Origin: Pantoea sp. WMus005
GTDB taxonomy: Bacteria > Pseudomonadota > Gammaproteobacteria > Enterobacterales > Enterobacteriaceae
Direction of reading: 5' to 3'
DNA length: 64,000 nt
Assembly (NCBI RefSeq): GCF_013415305.1
Contig: NZ_JACBXU010000001.1
Location: forward strand, 1,116,001 to 1,180,000
How positions within the stretch are numbered: the first letter of the stretch is position 1; each line of letters starts with the position of its first letter. The position numbers and the translations under genes are program-made. The notes beneath the pieces were generated by a model that saw only the letters and a list, made by a program, of their open reading frames with translations, did not search any database and had not been told where the DNA came from. Below, in pieces: positions 19,053 to 28,856 of the stretch.

Positions 19053-19091
19053 GTGAAGTACTTTTCATATTCACGATTAGTTGTGAAGTTA
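19053..19091. promoter_or_regulatory. candidate RpiR-type operator of the sugar operon
   Basis: TTGTGAAGT occurs twice, at 19051 and 19081, exactly 30 bp apart. The first copy is also part of the dyads TGAA-N6-TTCA (19054-19067) and GTGAA-N12-TTCAC (19053-19074). It lies 26-70 bp upstream of the first gene. Regulation by the RpiR protein of the operon is inferred. Confidence 0.5.
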
Positions 19092-19282
19092 TGTATTAAT
19101 CTACGCCTCGCGCTTCAATGCGCAAGTCTGTCAGGACGGGAAAATCCTTAAACCGCGAGCACGGTCACGAAATAGTTTCGGTGTGTTATCAGATGAAGTA
19201 CAGGGAGTGCCGGGAGAATTTATCTGGAATACAACGGGTTGTAGTGAGCAGCCGGGCGTGGAGTCTGACAGGGAAAGAAATG

Positions 19283-19313
19283 AAAAAAGCTGAGCGCCAG
19301 GGTGGCGCTCAGC
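19283..19313 (-). terminator. rho-independent terminator of gcd
   Basis: An 11-bp perfect stem, GCTGAGCGCCA / TGGCGCTCAGC, with a 3-base loop is followed on the minus strand by six Ts. It starts 15 bases after the gcd stop codon. Confidence 0.85.
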
Positions 19314-19327
19314 GGGACGAGATAACT

Positions 19328-21685
19328 TTACTTCAGACGGAAAGCGACAACGCTGTCGCCCTGCGTGGTGCCGAGCGAGCCGTGGCCGCCTGCGGCAATC
19401 ACCACGTACTGCTTGCCATCTTTACCCATAAAGGTGGATGGCGTGGCCTGCGCTCCGGCGCTGAGTTCAGTCTGCCACAGCAGTTCGCCGGTAGTGCTGT
19501 CGTAAGCGCGGAAGAAGTTATCTGCCGTTGCGCCGTGGAACACCAGATCACCGGCCGTCAGCAGCGGTCCGCCGTGCGCGACCATCCCCATCGGGAAACC
19601 GAGCGGGAAGCGGCCAGGCAGGAAGCTGGTCTTCAGGTTTTTGGTGGTGCCGACGCGGCGCAGCCATTCGGTTTTGCCGGTGGTCAGATCCACACCCACC
19701 ATCCGTCCCCACGGTGGCGCGATGCAGGGAATACCCAGTCCCGACGCCATCTGCTGGATGTGAATAGCGTAGTCGCCGTGGAAGTTCTCATTCCAGTACG
19801 GCGTACCATCTTTGGTGAAGGTACGCTGGGTTTCGGTTTCCGGTGTGCGCTTAATCAAGTTGTATTTGTAAGCCAGGCGTACCGGTGCCGCAATCAGCAT
19901 CTGACGCTGGGGATCAACGGCTACGGAACCCCAGTTAAACACCCCGATGTTGCCCGGGAAGATCAGCGAGCCTTTCTCGGTAGGCGGCGTCCACGGGTTA
20001 CCGTCATAACGCAGCTCACGGAAGGTGGTGCGGCAGGCCATCTGGTCAAACGGCGTGATGCCCCACATGGACTTCTCAGTCAGCGGCTGTGGAATGAAGT
20101 TCAGGCTCGAGACCGGCTGGGTCGCCGCATACTGCTCGCCTTTAATGCCATCCGTTGAGACCTTAACCTGCTCTACCGGGTAAACCGGCTCGCCGGTCAG
20201 GCGGTTCAGCACAAACAGGTTGCCGGTTTTGGTCGGCAGAATGACCGCGGGCTGCGGTTTACCCTGATAGTTGATGTCCACCAGCGAAGGCTGTGACGGG
20301 TTATCGCGATCCCACAGGTCGTGATTTGAACTCTGATAACGCCATTTGAACGCACCGGTTTTCAGATCCAGCGCCACCAGCGCATCACGGAATTTTTCGG
20401 TGTTACTGGCCGGATCGCGTTCGATACCGACTTCATCCGGCGAGGCGTTACCAAACGGCACATAGACCAGGCCGTTTTTCAGATCGGCGCTCAGGGTGGC
20501 CCAGGCGATCGGGGTATCCTGAGGATAGGTTGCCCCTGCAGCGACCGGTGCAGTGTTATCCGGGTTAGCCGGATCAAAGTTCCACACCAGACGACCGCTG
20601 ACAGCGTCATAGGCACGAATTACACCTGATGGGTTGCCGCTGTTGAAGCCGTTATCCATCACCGAACCGCCAACAATCACCAGATTGCCTGCCACCAGCG
20701 GTGCTGCGGTCTGCATCAGCGCATGTGGACGCACCTCGCCCATGTTGGCACGCAGGTTCACCACGCCGTTGTCACCAAAGTCCGCGCAGGGCTTGCCGGT
20801 ATCGGCATCCAGCGCCAGCAGGCGGGCATCGGTGGTCGCGTTGAAGATACGCTTGCGGCAGATCGCCGGTGCTGCGCCCGTCTGCTGCTGACCCTGTTGG
20901 CCGGCATCGAAGTAGCTCACGCCACGACAGGTCTGGTGCTGCTGCAGATAAGAGCGGTTTTTATCCGGCAGGGTTTTCCATTTTACCGCACCCGTTTCCG
21001 GGTCGAGAGCATGGACTTCGTTGTGCGGCGTACAGAAGTAGAGCATGCCGTTGGCTTTCAGCGGCGTCGCTTCAAAAGTGTATTCAGTCGCATCATCACC
21101 CTGGCGCAGATCGCCGGTGTGATAGGTCCAGGCAACTTCCAGGTCTTTAACGTTATCTTTAGTGATCTGCTTCAGCGCCGAGAAGCGCTGGCCATCGGCC
21201 GTTCCGCCATACGCGCTCCACTCTTCAGCGGCTCCGCCGGTCGCAGAGGCGTTGCGCGGCGTAGTGATAGTGCCCTGTTGCGGCAGCGGATCGTAGAAGC
21301 AGAGGCCAACCACCAGCAGCACCATCAGCACCACTGAACCGCCGAGGAAAGGATGGAAGCGACGCTGTCCCTGATAGAGCGGACGAACCACCCACGGCAG
21401 AGCCAGCCAGACGCCCAGCACACCAAACAGGTCGCCGCGCGGGATCCACTGCCATTTGTCGAAGCCCACTTCCCAGATAGTCCAGAACAGCGTGACCCAC
21501 ATCAACAGCGCATAAAGCGTCAGCGCACTGCGTTTGTTCATCATCAGCAGGATCGCGCTGAGCAGAACGCCCACGCCCATCAGCGCATAGAACGCGCTGC
21601 CTCCTGCAAGCAGGAGTTGTCCTCCCATGTAAATCAGGGCGATAGCAAATATCACCATGATTATACTGGTTATTTTATTGATCAT
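19328..21685 (-). CDS. gcd: membrane-bound PQQ-dependent glucose dehydrogenase
   Basis: 785 residues from the ATG at 21685, preceded by AGGAAGGATC; E. coli Gcd is 796. Five hydrophobic segments occupy about residues 1-140, followed by the eight-bladed propeller with PQQ-enzyme repeats. Visible motifs are EEWSAYGGTADGQRFS, the calcium and PQQ region with SSNHDLWDRDNPSQPSL, and a C-terminal DGKQYVVIAAGGHG. It oxidises glucose to gluconolactone in the periplasm and passes electrons to ubiquinone. Its cofactor would come from the pqq genes at 55-60.6 kb. Single-gene unit with its own terminator. Confidence 0.96.
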   Translation of the reverse strand: MINKITSIIMVIFAIALIYMGGQLLLAGGSAFYALMGVGVLLSAILLMMNKRSALTLYALLMWVTLFWTIWEVGFDKWQWIPRGDLFGVLGVWLALPWVVRPLYQGQRRFHPFLGGSVVLMVLLVVGLCFYDPLPQQGTITTPRNASATGGAAEEWSAYGGTADGQRFSALKQITKDNVKDLEVAWTYHTGDLRQGDDATEYTFEATPLKANGMLYFCTPHNEVHALDPETGAVKWKTLPDKNRSYLQQHQTCRGVSYFDAGQQGQQQTGAAPAICRKRIFNATTDARLLALDADTGKPCADFGDNGVVNLRANMGEVRPHALMQTAAPLVAGNLVIVGGSVMDNGFNSGNPSGVIRAYDAVSGRLVWNFDPANPDNTAPVAAGATYPQDTPIAWATLSADLKNGLVYVPFGNASPDEVGIERDPASNTEKFRDALVALDLKTGAFKWRYQSSNHDLWDRDNPSQPSLVDINYQGKPQPAVILPTKTGNLFVLNRLTGEPVYPVEQVKVSTDGIKGEQYAATQPVSSLNFIPQPLTEKSMWGITPFDQMACRTTFRELRYDGNPWTPPTEKGSLIFPGNIGVFNWGSVAVDPQRQMLIAAPVRLAYKYNLIKRTPETETQRTFTKDGTPYWNENFHGDYAIHIQQMASGLGIPCIAPPWGRMVGVDLTTGKTEWLRRVGTTKNLKTSFLPGRFPLGFPMGMVAHGGPLLTAGDLVFHGATADNFFRAYDSTTGELLWQTELSAGAQATPSTFMGKDGKQYVVIAAGGHGSLGTTQGDSVVAFRLK

Positions 21686-22353
21686 GATCCTTCCTCGGGT
21701 CATTAGCGGCGATAAGTAAGTTAAGCTGGAAACATAAATTCAACGAGATTTTAACTTACACGCGAAATATGTAAAAACGTGTTCAGGCGTAAATCATTAG
21801 TAATATTTATTATAAATATTACCTGCAGAGGTATTCAGGCCGCTTTTTTTACTTTCTGAAGGCAGAATAACGAGATATACATCACAAAATGTTAACCATA
21901 GGCTGCTAACTACCGCACCTTTTGTTCAAAGGCGAACAATTATCAGACAAGGCGCGCTTCTGTAATGCAGCCGTACGTTTGCCCGGTGAACATTTTTCAG
22001 TGTCAAATAGTCATAATGATTTATTCACCCTGCCCTGCAATAACTCTTAATGCTGAATTTGGAAAAGCCATTGACCCGTTTTTTTTCTCAGCGCGAACAT
22101 CAAGGCTGATGCGGTGTGATGAATTTTAAAATTTTTTTAAAATGTCGATAACGCCGCGACTTTACTTATTTCAGGGAAAATTAAAGGCAGAGAACAGATT
22201 AATAAAATAAGGAATTTCTACGATGAAAACGATTTCAGATATTCCGTAGCCTGACACGGATTTTACCTGTGATATATATCATCACGCTTATTATTATTTA
22301 TCCGGCCATCAGGCGGGATTTTCTATGGCAGCAATAACCCAGGCAGGTTCATT
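21686..22353. other. 668-bp AT-rich intergenic region between gcd and the glycosyltransferase gene
   Basis: Holds the divergent promoters of gcd (minus) and the GT-D gene (plus). It has long A/T runs, including TTTTAAAATTTTTTTAAAA near 22125, and a CRP-like half palindrome TGTGATATATATCATCAC about 80 bp before the GT-D gene. No open frame, RNA gene or repeat family was recognised. Confidence 0.5.
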
Positions 22354-23367
22354 ATGTCCGCACTTCATGCTATTTATCGCAAGTTTCGTTTTCCGTTTAA
22401 ATTTATCAATGCCGCGCTTCGCTATCCTGCTGCACAGGCACAGGTAAAACGTTATTCCGTGATGTCGATTGAAGAAACAATTGATCTGTTGTTACGTAAC
22501 CCACATTTATCCCTGGCCCGATATGGCGACGGTGAACTGGAAATGACCTGGTATAAAAATATCGGTTTCCAGCCATTTGATCCGAAACTCTCTGCCCGGC
22601 TCAAAGCCCTGCTGCAGCAGGAGCCAGCAGCCAATCCAGACTGTCTGATCTGCCTGCCGGATGCCTTTCGCACCACCCGCAGTATGCGAAGTGGATCGGC
22701 CCTGTTCTGGTTCTTCCATAAAGCATTTTACTTTAAACATTATGAGGCTCTGCTGAATAAACAGGTCCGGTATGGCAATACTTCTGTTACCCGGCCTTAT
22801 CACGATTATAAAGGCAAGCAATTATCCCGGACGATATTTGATAAATTCAAACAGCTCTATCAGGGGCGCCGGGTATTAATTGTTGAAGGCAGTGGTACAC
22901 GTCTGGGATTAGGCAATGATTTACTTGAGGGGGCCAGCGACGTTAAACGTATTACCACACTGAACCGTAATGCCTTTTCTGTTTATGATCGCCTGTTTGA
23001 AACCGTTTCAGAGCATGCCGTCAACTTTGACCTGGTCTTAATTTCATTGGGCCCGACCGCCACCGTACTGGCGTATGATTTAAGTCAGCGCGGTATCCGC
23101 TGTATTGATAGCGGCCATGTCGATATCGAATATGAGTGGATGCTGGCCAGTGCCACCTCAAAAATAAAAGTGGAAGGCAAAAACGTCAATGAAGCGGGCG
23201 TACTGCTGAGTGAGCAAACCACAGTGGACGATGCGACTTATCAGCAGCAGATTTTGCTGCACCTTGGCGAAATGCCGCAGAACAAGACCGCTGAAGAGGT
23301 CGCGATTGATGAAGCCGTGCTTATCCCGCTGCCACATGCCAGCACCACACATCATAACGCCGCCTAG
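22354..23367 (+). CDS. GT-D fold glycosyltransferase (DUF1792-type)
   Basis: 337 residues. It carries the GT-D hallmarks: LARYGDGELEM (about residues 54-64), an arginine-rich segment after DCLICLPDAF, RRVLIVEGSGTRLGLGNDLL, and the late acidic motif DSGHVDIEYEWM. Family members transfer glucose or similar sugars to glycans or glycoproteins and usually sit in polysaccharide clusters. Here it stands alone between gcd and an MFS transporter, so its acceptor cannot be inferred. No signal peptide; cytoplasmic. Confidence 0.8.
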   Translation: MSALHAIYRKFRFPFKFINAALRYPAAQAQVKRYSVMSIEETIDLLLRNPHLSLARYGDGELEMTWYKNIGFQPFDPKLSARLKALLQQEPAANPDCLICLPDAFRTTRSMRSGSALFWFFHKAFYFKHYEALLNKQVRYGNTSVTRPYHDYKGKQLSRTIFDKFKQLYQGRRVLIVEGSGTRLGLGNDLLEGASDVKRITTLNRNAFSVYDRLFETVSEHAVNFDLVLISLGPTATVLAYDLSQRGIRCIDSGHVDIEYEWMLASATSKIKVEGKNVNEAGVLLSEQTTVDDATYQQQILLHLGEMPQNKTAEEVAIDEAVLIPLPHASTTHHNAA

Positions 23368-23557
23368 GACTCACCATCGACAGGCAACGCCTGCACTGCA
23401 TTGATGCGCAGGCGAATAATGAGCGTGATCAGTGTACGCCATTCAGGGCAGGCATGGCGGCCCGCCACCACTCTCCGCCCCCTGTTTGCCGGATACATGC
23501 CTTTCCGGCATCAAATTTGCTTGAGCTTTCCTGAGACACTTAATCAGGAGAAGTGAG

Positions 23558-24880
23558 ATGACATCCAGCCGTTACCGTTACACCCTATTTTCACTGCTGT
23601 TCCTGATCGCCCTGATCAATTACATCGATCGCGGCGCCCTGTCGTTTGCGGCCAACGCTATCGCAGCGGAGTATCACTTCAGCAAAGTCCAGCTTGGTGC
23701 AGTGCTGGGTTACTTTGGTTTTGGCTATCTGTTTGGTTCATTGTGCGGCGGCTTTCTGGCTGACCGCATCGGCACGAAAAAGGTCTGGCTGCTGGCCGGC
23801 GTGCTCTGGTCGCTGCTGGAAATCGCTACCGCCTGGGCGGGTGAACTGGGCATGGCACTGTTTGGCGGCTCCGCCATTATGGGCTTTGCTGCCCTGCGAA
23901 TCCTGTTTGGTTTTTCCGAAGGACCGGCCTACGCGCTGATGAACAAGGCAATTGCCCACTGGGCACCTGATAACGAGCGTGGTTTTGCGCTGGGCATCGG
24001 TCTGCTCTCGACACAGGTTGGCGCGCTGCTGACGGCCCCGATTGCGGTTGGCCTGCTGCTGCTGACCCATGACTGGCGCATGATGTTTATCCTGCTCGGG
24101 GTGTTCTCCCTGCTGGCGATGGCGCTGTTTGCCCGTACCTTCAGTGATAGCCCGGATCAAAGTCCTCACACCAGTGCGACAGAGCGCGCGCTGATTCAGA
24201 ACGGTCAGCGCCGCAGCGCGGGCGACAGCGTGCCACTGCCCTGGTGGCGCTTCTTCACCAGCCGCACACTGGTCTGCAACGCACTGGGCTACTTCTCCTT
24301 CCTCTACATCACCTTTACCCTGGTGACCTGGATGCCGAAGTATCTGCAGGATAATTTCCATTACGATCTGCATTCGCTGTGGTACGTGGCGATGATCCCG
24401 TGGAGCGGTGCCTGTATCACCGTGCTGCTGGGCGGACGCATTGCCGACGCCCTGCTGGCCCGCTTCGGTAATCTGCGGCTGGCGCGTAATCTGTTTGCCG
24501 CCGTCACGCTGTGCGGCACCGCCTGCTGCTTTATGGCGATCCCGTATGTGCAGTCGGCCGCCGGAATTATTGCGTTGATGACCCTGGGCAATGCACTGAA
24601 TGCGCTGGTGAATAATGTCTACTGGTCGGTGGTCATTGATGTCACCCCGAAAGCGTCGGTCGGCACCTACAGCGGCATGACGCTGGCGATTGCCAATCTG
24701 GCAGCGATTATTTCTCCCATGCTCTGCGGCTGGCTGGCGGAATACTACGGCTACAACGCGATGTTTACCGTTACCGCAGTAATCGCCTTCGGCAGCATGC
24801 TGGCGATGACACTGCTGCAGCCTGAAAAGCCGCTGGTGGCCGAGGCGCAGACCGGCGTGGCGGATGTTTCAGCGGCCTGA
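23558..24880 (+). CDS. MFS transporter, anion:cation symporter group (glucarate/galactonate-like)
   Basis: 440 residues and 12 predicted membrane segments. LINYIDRGALSFAA in the first helix and ADRIGTKKVW in the loop after the second are typical of the ACS group (GudP, DgoT, ExuT). Such carriers import sugar acids or other organic anions with protons. GGAGAAGTGAG precedes the ATG. No catabolic gene is adjacent, so the substrate stays open. Confidence 0.85.
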   Translation: MTSSRYRYTLFSLLFLIALINYIDRGALSFAANAIAAEYHFSKVQLGAVLGYFGFGYLFGSLCGGFLADRIGTKKVWLLAGVLWSLLEIATAWAGELGMALFGGSAIMGFAALRILFGFSEGPAYALMNKAIAHWAPDNERGFALGIGLLSTQVGALLTAPIAVGLLLLTHDWRMMFILLGVFSLLAMALFARTFSDSPDQSPHTSATERALIQNGQRRSAGDSVPLPWWRFFTSRTLVCNALGYFSFLYITFTLVTWMPKYLQDNFHYDLHSLWYVAMIPWSGACITVLLGGRIADALLARFGNLRLARNLFAAVTLCGTACCFMAIPYVQSAAGIIALMTLGNALNALVNNVYWSVVIDVTPKASVGTYSGMTLAIANLAAIISPMLCGWLAEYYGYNAMFTVTAVIAFGSMLAMTLLQPEKPLVAEAQTGVADVSAA

Positions 24881-24905
24881 TTTCAAACGCGCAGTTTTCC
24901 TCACA

Positions 24906-24927
24906 CGCGGGTGATCACCCACCCGCG
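24906..24927 (+). terminator. hairpin downstream of the MFS gene
   Basis: 8-bp stem CGCGGGTG / CACCCGCG with a 6-base loop, 26 bases after the stop codon; no T run. Confidence 0.45.
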
Positions 24928-24948
24928 CAGAGTGACATTCCCTGAACC

Positions 24949-24967
24949 TAAGCCGCCCAGCGGCTTA
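24949..24967 (-). terminator. hairpin downstream of the NCS1 permease gene
   Basis: 8-bp perfect stem TAAGCCGC / GCGGCTTA with a 3-base loop, 7 bases past the permease stop codon; the downstream T content on the minus strand is low. Confidence 0.45.
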
Positions 24968-24973
24968 ACCTGG

Positions 24974-26404
24974 TCACACCGCAGGATAAATGGACTGTTC
25001 AGGTGTGCCACGGCGATCCCAGCGGCTGGCGATCAGCCACAACAGTGCCGTCGCAAACCAGCCGACGATCCACGAGACATCATTACCGGCAAAGATCCAG
25101 GTGAGCGATCCGTGGTGCAGCGGATTATCGATAAACGGCAGTTGCACCAGTACGCCCAGAAAATAGACGGTAATACCGGCAAGGTTCCAGCGTCCATAGC
25201 GTCCGTCCGGCTGCGACAGTGCCGGGACATCAACCCTGCCTTTGGTGATCAGATAAAAATCGGTCAGGCTGATCGCGCTCCAGGGTACAAAGAAAGCCAG
25301 CAGAAAGAGCAGGAAGTGGGTGAAAGATTTCAGGAAGGCCGGTTCGCTGAGCAGAGCAATAACGCAAGCCAGCGCCACCATCAAAACCACAAACAGAATG
25401 CGCGCTCCCCGGCTCAGCGTAGTTTGCTGCCGGAAGCCAGAGACAATGGTCGTCAGTGACATAAAACTGCCGTACGCATTCAGTGTGGTAAAGGTGATTT
25501 TCCCAAAGCAAATCGCGAAATACATCACCATAGCCATGGTTGCCGTGCTGCCCATACTTACGATGTAACCGACCTCATTGCCTGCAAACGCACTTCCGGC
25601 AATGGCAGCAACGATCACCCCCAGCGTCATTGACGCCTGGGTGCCCAGTACGGTGCCCAAAAAGACCGAACTGAAGAGTTTCCTCGCGGAGACATCTGCT
25701 GGCAGATAGCGCGAATAGTCCGAGACATAAGGACAGAAGGCAATCTGCCAGGAGGAAGAAAGAGAGACCGCCAGCAGGAAGTTTGCCGGGGTAAAGTGCT
25801 GATTCTGCCACACGACGGATAAATCATGCGTAGTGAACAGCGTGATAAACAGATAAGCAAAAGCTAAAACGCCAATGACGCTCGCCACCTTCCCCAGTTG
25901 ATGAATCACGCGATAGCCCAGCACCGCAATGATCACGATCAGGGTGCTGAACAGGATCATCCCGGTGGAATGACTGACATCGATAAGTTTAGCCAGCGCC
26001 TGCCCCGCCAGGACGGTCCCGCTGGCTGAAAATCCCACATACATCATGCACACCAGCACCAGAGGAATAACAGCACCAAACACCCCAAACTGCATACGGC
26101 TGGTGATCATCTGCGGTAAACCCAGGCGCGGGCCCTGGATAGCATGCAACGACATGATCGCTGCGCCCAGAACCTGACCCACCAGTAAGCCTGTCAGCGA
26201 CCACACGACGTCCCCGCCCAGCACCACGGCCAGCGCACCCGTGACAATAGCCGTGATTTGCAGGTTGCCACCGAACCAGAGCGTAAACTGGCTAAAGGGA
26301 TGGCCGTGACGTTCACGCAACGGGATGTAATCAATGGAACGGGTTTCTGACAGGCGCGGTGTCTCTGCGCCTGAATAATCTGATACAGATGATTTGACCG
26401 ACAT
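24974..26404 (-). CDS. NCS1-family nucleobase:cation symporter (cytosine/purine permease type)
   Basis: 476 residues from the ATG at 26404, which has GAGGAATCT before it; the longer frame is unsupported. About 12 membrane segments. The N-terminal pattern WFGGNLQITAIVTGAL and LPQMITSRMQFGVFGA match the Nucleobase:cation symporter-1 family (CodB, Fur/Fcy-type). It probably imports a pyrimidine, purine or hydantoin-like compound. No deaminase or amidase is next to it. Monocistronic. Confidence 0.87.
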   Translation of the reverse strand: MSVKSSVSDYSGAETPRLSETRSIDYIPLRERHGHPFSQFTLWFGGNLQITAIVTGALAVVLGGDVVWSLTGLLVGQVLGAAIMSLHAIQGPRLGLPQMITSRMQFGVFGAVIPLVLVCMMYVGFSASGTVLAGQALAKLIDVSHSTGMILFSTLIVIIAVLGYRVIHQLGKVASVIGVLAFAYLFITLFTTHDLSVVWQNQHFTPANFLLAVSLSSSWQIAFCPYVSDYSRYLPADVSARKLFSSVFLGTVLGTQASMTLGVIVAAIAGSAFAGNEVGYIVSMGSTATMAMVMYFAICFGKITFTTLNAYGSFMSLTTIVSGFRQQTTLSRGARILFVVLMVALACVIALLSEPAFLKSFTHFLLFLLAFFVPWSAISLTDFYLITKGRVDVPALSQPDGRYGRWNLAGITVYFLGVLVQLPFIDNPLHHGSLTWIFAGNDVSWIVGWFATALLWLIASRWDRRGTPEQSIYPAV

Positions 26405-26640
26405 AGATTCCTCGCTGAAGCAGTGAGAGACGCGTTTGCTGAAAGAGTGACGTGCCCTATCCAGGGTTGAAGATACCTGTCTATACAACTAGTGAGGATG
26501 TCATGCGAATTGGCAAGTTACAAGGCAACCTGTCATTGGAAAATGTGATGATATCGACAGGCCGACAACGCTGATCGGGATCGCATGCGATGCCAGGCCT
26601 GTCAGGTGCAGCGTGCAGGGAGGAGGCAATACGCTGACGG

Positions 26641-27096
26641 TTATTCTTCCGCAATCACCCGCTGACGATGGCAGTCGGTGGGATCCAGTTTCTGTCCCTG
26701 AGACGAATAAACTTCAAGACGTGGCAGCGGCTTGCCTTCCGCATTATCCAGCAGCACCGAGTAGGTCTCGCCCTTTTCAAACAGATAGCGTTCGCCCCAC
26801 TGGCGCATAGCCACTACCACCGGAAACAGTGAACGGCCTCTTTCGGTCAGGACATATTCGCTGTAGGCACTGCCATCCGAGGCCGGCGCAATCTCAAACA
26901 CCCCAATCTCCACCAGCTGCTTCAGGCGCGACGCCAGAATATTTTTCGCCAGCCCTAAGTTGCGCTGGAAGTCACTGAATCGGCGAACGTCATCAAAGGC
27001 TTCACGCACAATCATCATGCACCAGCGCTCACCTATCGACTCCAGGGTTCTTGCAACCGGACACTCGCTGGTTCTCAGGGATTCCTGCTTAGCCAT
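26641..27096 (-). CDS. HxlR-family transcriptional regulator
   Basis: 151 residues. It has the HxlR winged-helix domain starting with CPVARTLESIGERWCMMIVREAF, including the conserved early Cys (possible redox or electrophile sensing), then FQRNLGLAKNILASRLKQL. It is divergent from an MFS efflux-type gene across 127 bp, which is its likely target. The C-terminal extension after residue 110 is beyond the minimal domain. Confidence 0.88.
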   Translation of the reverse strand: MAKQESLRTSECPVARTLESIGERWCMMIVREAFDDVRRFSDFQRNLGLAKNILASRLKQLVEIGVFEIAPASDGSAYSEYVLTERGRSLFPVVVAMRQWGERYLFEKGETYSVLLDNAEGKPLPRLEVYSSQGQKLDPTDCHRQRVIAEE

Positions 27097-27223
27097 TTTA
27101 TTCTCTCACTCTGCCGGTCTGATGAACCCAGCTTAGCCACCCTGAAAAGAAGTTGCAAAAAAAAACCACTCCGGCTAATGATATTGCTAATCCAGTTTCA
27201 AATAAAAACCAGAAGGCATAATC

Positions 27224-28432
27224 ATGACCACGACGACATGCAAGGCTCGGGAAGCCGATCCATCGCCCGCCGCGATGCCGGTGCTCTCGCCCCGGATGAT
27301 CTTTTTGTTCTCACTCACCTCTGCGCTGGCGGTCGCCAATGTTTATTCGTCGCAACCGATGCTGGAATCGATAGCCACCAGCCTGCAGGTTTCTCCCGGC
27401 ACCATTGGCACAGTGGTCACGGTCACCCAGACCGGCTACGCCCTCGGATTACTCTTTCTGGTGCCGCTGGGCGACTGCATCAACCGCAAAAAACTGGTGC
27501 TCACCCAGCTGCTGCTTTCCGTGCTGGCGTTAGCCGCCGCGGCTTTCGCGCCCGACCTGATGACGCTGCTCTGTGCAATGCTGCTGGTGGGATTAATGGC
27601 GGTAGTCACGCAGCTGATGGTGGCCTGGGCCGCCATGCTGGCATCGCCCACGCAGCGCGGACAGGTGGTGGGCAGCGTGACCAGTGGCATCGTGATCGGC
27701 ATCCTGCTGGCGCGCTTTATTGCCGGGATGATTGCCGATCTGGCGGGCTGGCGCGCGGTCTATCTGACGGCCGCCTGCCTGTTACTGCTGATCTCGCTGG
27801 TACTGGTGAAAGTGCTGCCTGCCACAACCGGCCAGCCGCAGCGCACCGCTTACCTTCAGCTGTTACTGTCGGTTTTCCGGCTGTTTCGAACGGAACCGCT
27901 GTTGCGCAGGCGAGGCATTCTCGCGCTGCTGATTTTTGCGGCCTTCAGTATGCTCTGGTCTTCGATGGTGCTGCCGCTGACGAATCTGTCGCTGACACAC
28001 ACCGCGATTGGAATGTTCGGACTGGCAGGTCTGGCCGGGGCGCTGGCGGCCTCCAGAGCGGGCACATGGGCTGACCGGGGACGGGGGCAGCGAGCCACCG
28101 GCTTCGCCCTGGTACTGCTGACCTTCTCCTGGCTGCCGATAGCCGCGCTGCAAAGCTCGCTACTGCTGCTGATAGTCGGGGTGGTCCTGCTCGACTTCGC
28201 GATCCAGACGGTACATGTGATTAATCAGAGCCTGCTGGTGGCTGCCCGGCCCGAGGCGGCCAGTCGTCTGGTCGGTGCCTATATGTGCTTTTACTCGCTG
28301 GGCAGTGCGTTGGGCGCGATTGCCGCTACCCAGCTTTACGCCCACTGGGGATGGCAGGCCGTCTGCTATGCCGGTGCTGCGGTCAGCGCCTCTGCCTTTC
28401 TTTGCTGGTACGGGTCCCGTCATGCAGGATAG
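27224..28432 (+). CDS. MFS transporter, drug:proton antiporter-1 like
   Basis: 402 residues and 12 membrane segments. The gene encodes the LGDCINRKKLVL loop after helix 2, close to the motif A pattern G-D-x-x-x-R-K, and motif C-like GLAGALAASRAG in the second half. It is probably an efflux pump controlled by the divergent HxlR regulator. The substrate is unknown. Confidence 0.85.
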   Translation: MTTTTCKAREADPSPAAMPVLSPRMIFLFSLTSALAVANVYSSQPMLESIATSLQVSPGTIGTVVTVTQTGYALGLLFLVPLGDCINRKKLVLTQLLLSVLALAAAAFAPDLMTLLCAMLLVGLMAVVTQLMVAWAAMLASPTQRGQVVGSVTSGIVIGILLARFIAGMIADLAGWRAVYLTAACLLLLISLVLVKVLPATTGQPQRTAYLQLLLSVFRLFRTEPLLRRRGILALLIFAAFSMLWSSMVLPLTNLSLTHTAIGMFGLAGLAGALAASRAGTWADRGRGQRATGFALVLLTFSWLPIAALQSSLLLLIVGVVLLDFAIQTVHVINQSLLVAARPEAASRLVGAYMCFYSLGSALGAIAATQLYAHWGWQAVCYAGAAVSASAFLCWYGSRHAG

Positions 28433-28545
28433 CCGCGCCCTCCGGCGGACCACTTCTGAACCTGCTGCCAGAAGACTTTGGTATACAATGCCCTGCCGGT
28501 TCATATAGGTTATTTCTCACAGCCACCCTGTTCCAGGAGGAGCAC

Positions 28546-28812
28546 ATGCCTGACTATTGTTTTTTTAAAAAGGGTCACCAGATTACCGTGCTGGAGAGAG
28601 ACGACAGCGCGGGCGCGGCTCAACTGTCACAGCGCGGCTACGAAAAGCAGTCTGAAGAAGTGACCGCCCTTGATGAAAACCGCGCACTGGCGCGTTTTCA
28701 TGATATTCGAAATGAAGAACAGCACCGGCAGAATGCTTCTGCCCGCGGCAAAGTGTTTGTCGTATTGACTCTGGGACTGCTTAGCGTGGTGGGCTGGCTC
28801 TTTTTTAAATAG
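28546..28812 (+). CDS. small C-tail-anchored membrane protein of unknown function
   Basis: 88 residues from the ATG at 28546, with a perfect AGGAGG six bases upstream, so expression is likely. The N-terminal two thirds are charged and soluble (FFKKGHQITVLERDD, then ALARFHDIRNEEQH). Residues about 68-86 form one hydrophobic helix ending in FFK, which suggests a tail anchor with the N-terminus in the cytoplasm. I do not recognise a family. Confidence 0.7.
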   Translation: MPDYCFFKKGHQITVLERDDSAGAAQLSQRGYEKQSEEVTALDENRALARFHDIRNEEQHRQNASARGKVFVVLTLGLLSVVGWLFFK

Positions 28813-28856
28813 GCAGACGCGCCCTCAGTCAGCGGGAAAATGGCCCTGGAGGACCA

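Noticed and set aside
19118..20158. 346-codon plus-strand frame antisense to gcd
   Set aside because: Overlaps the gcd terminator and the conserved dehydrogenase; composition typical of a shadow frame.
22262..22290. CRP site before the GT-D gene (TGTGATATATATCATCAC)
   Set aside because: The second half-site is shifted and incomplete; only a weak match, noted in the intergenic entry.
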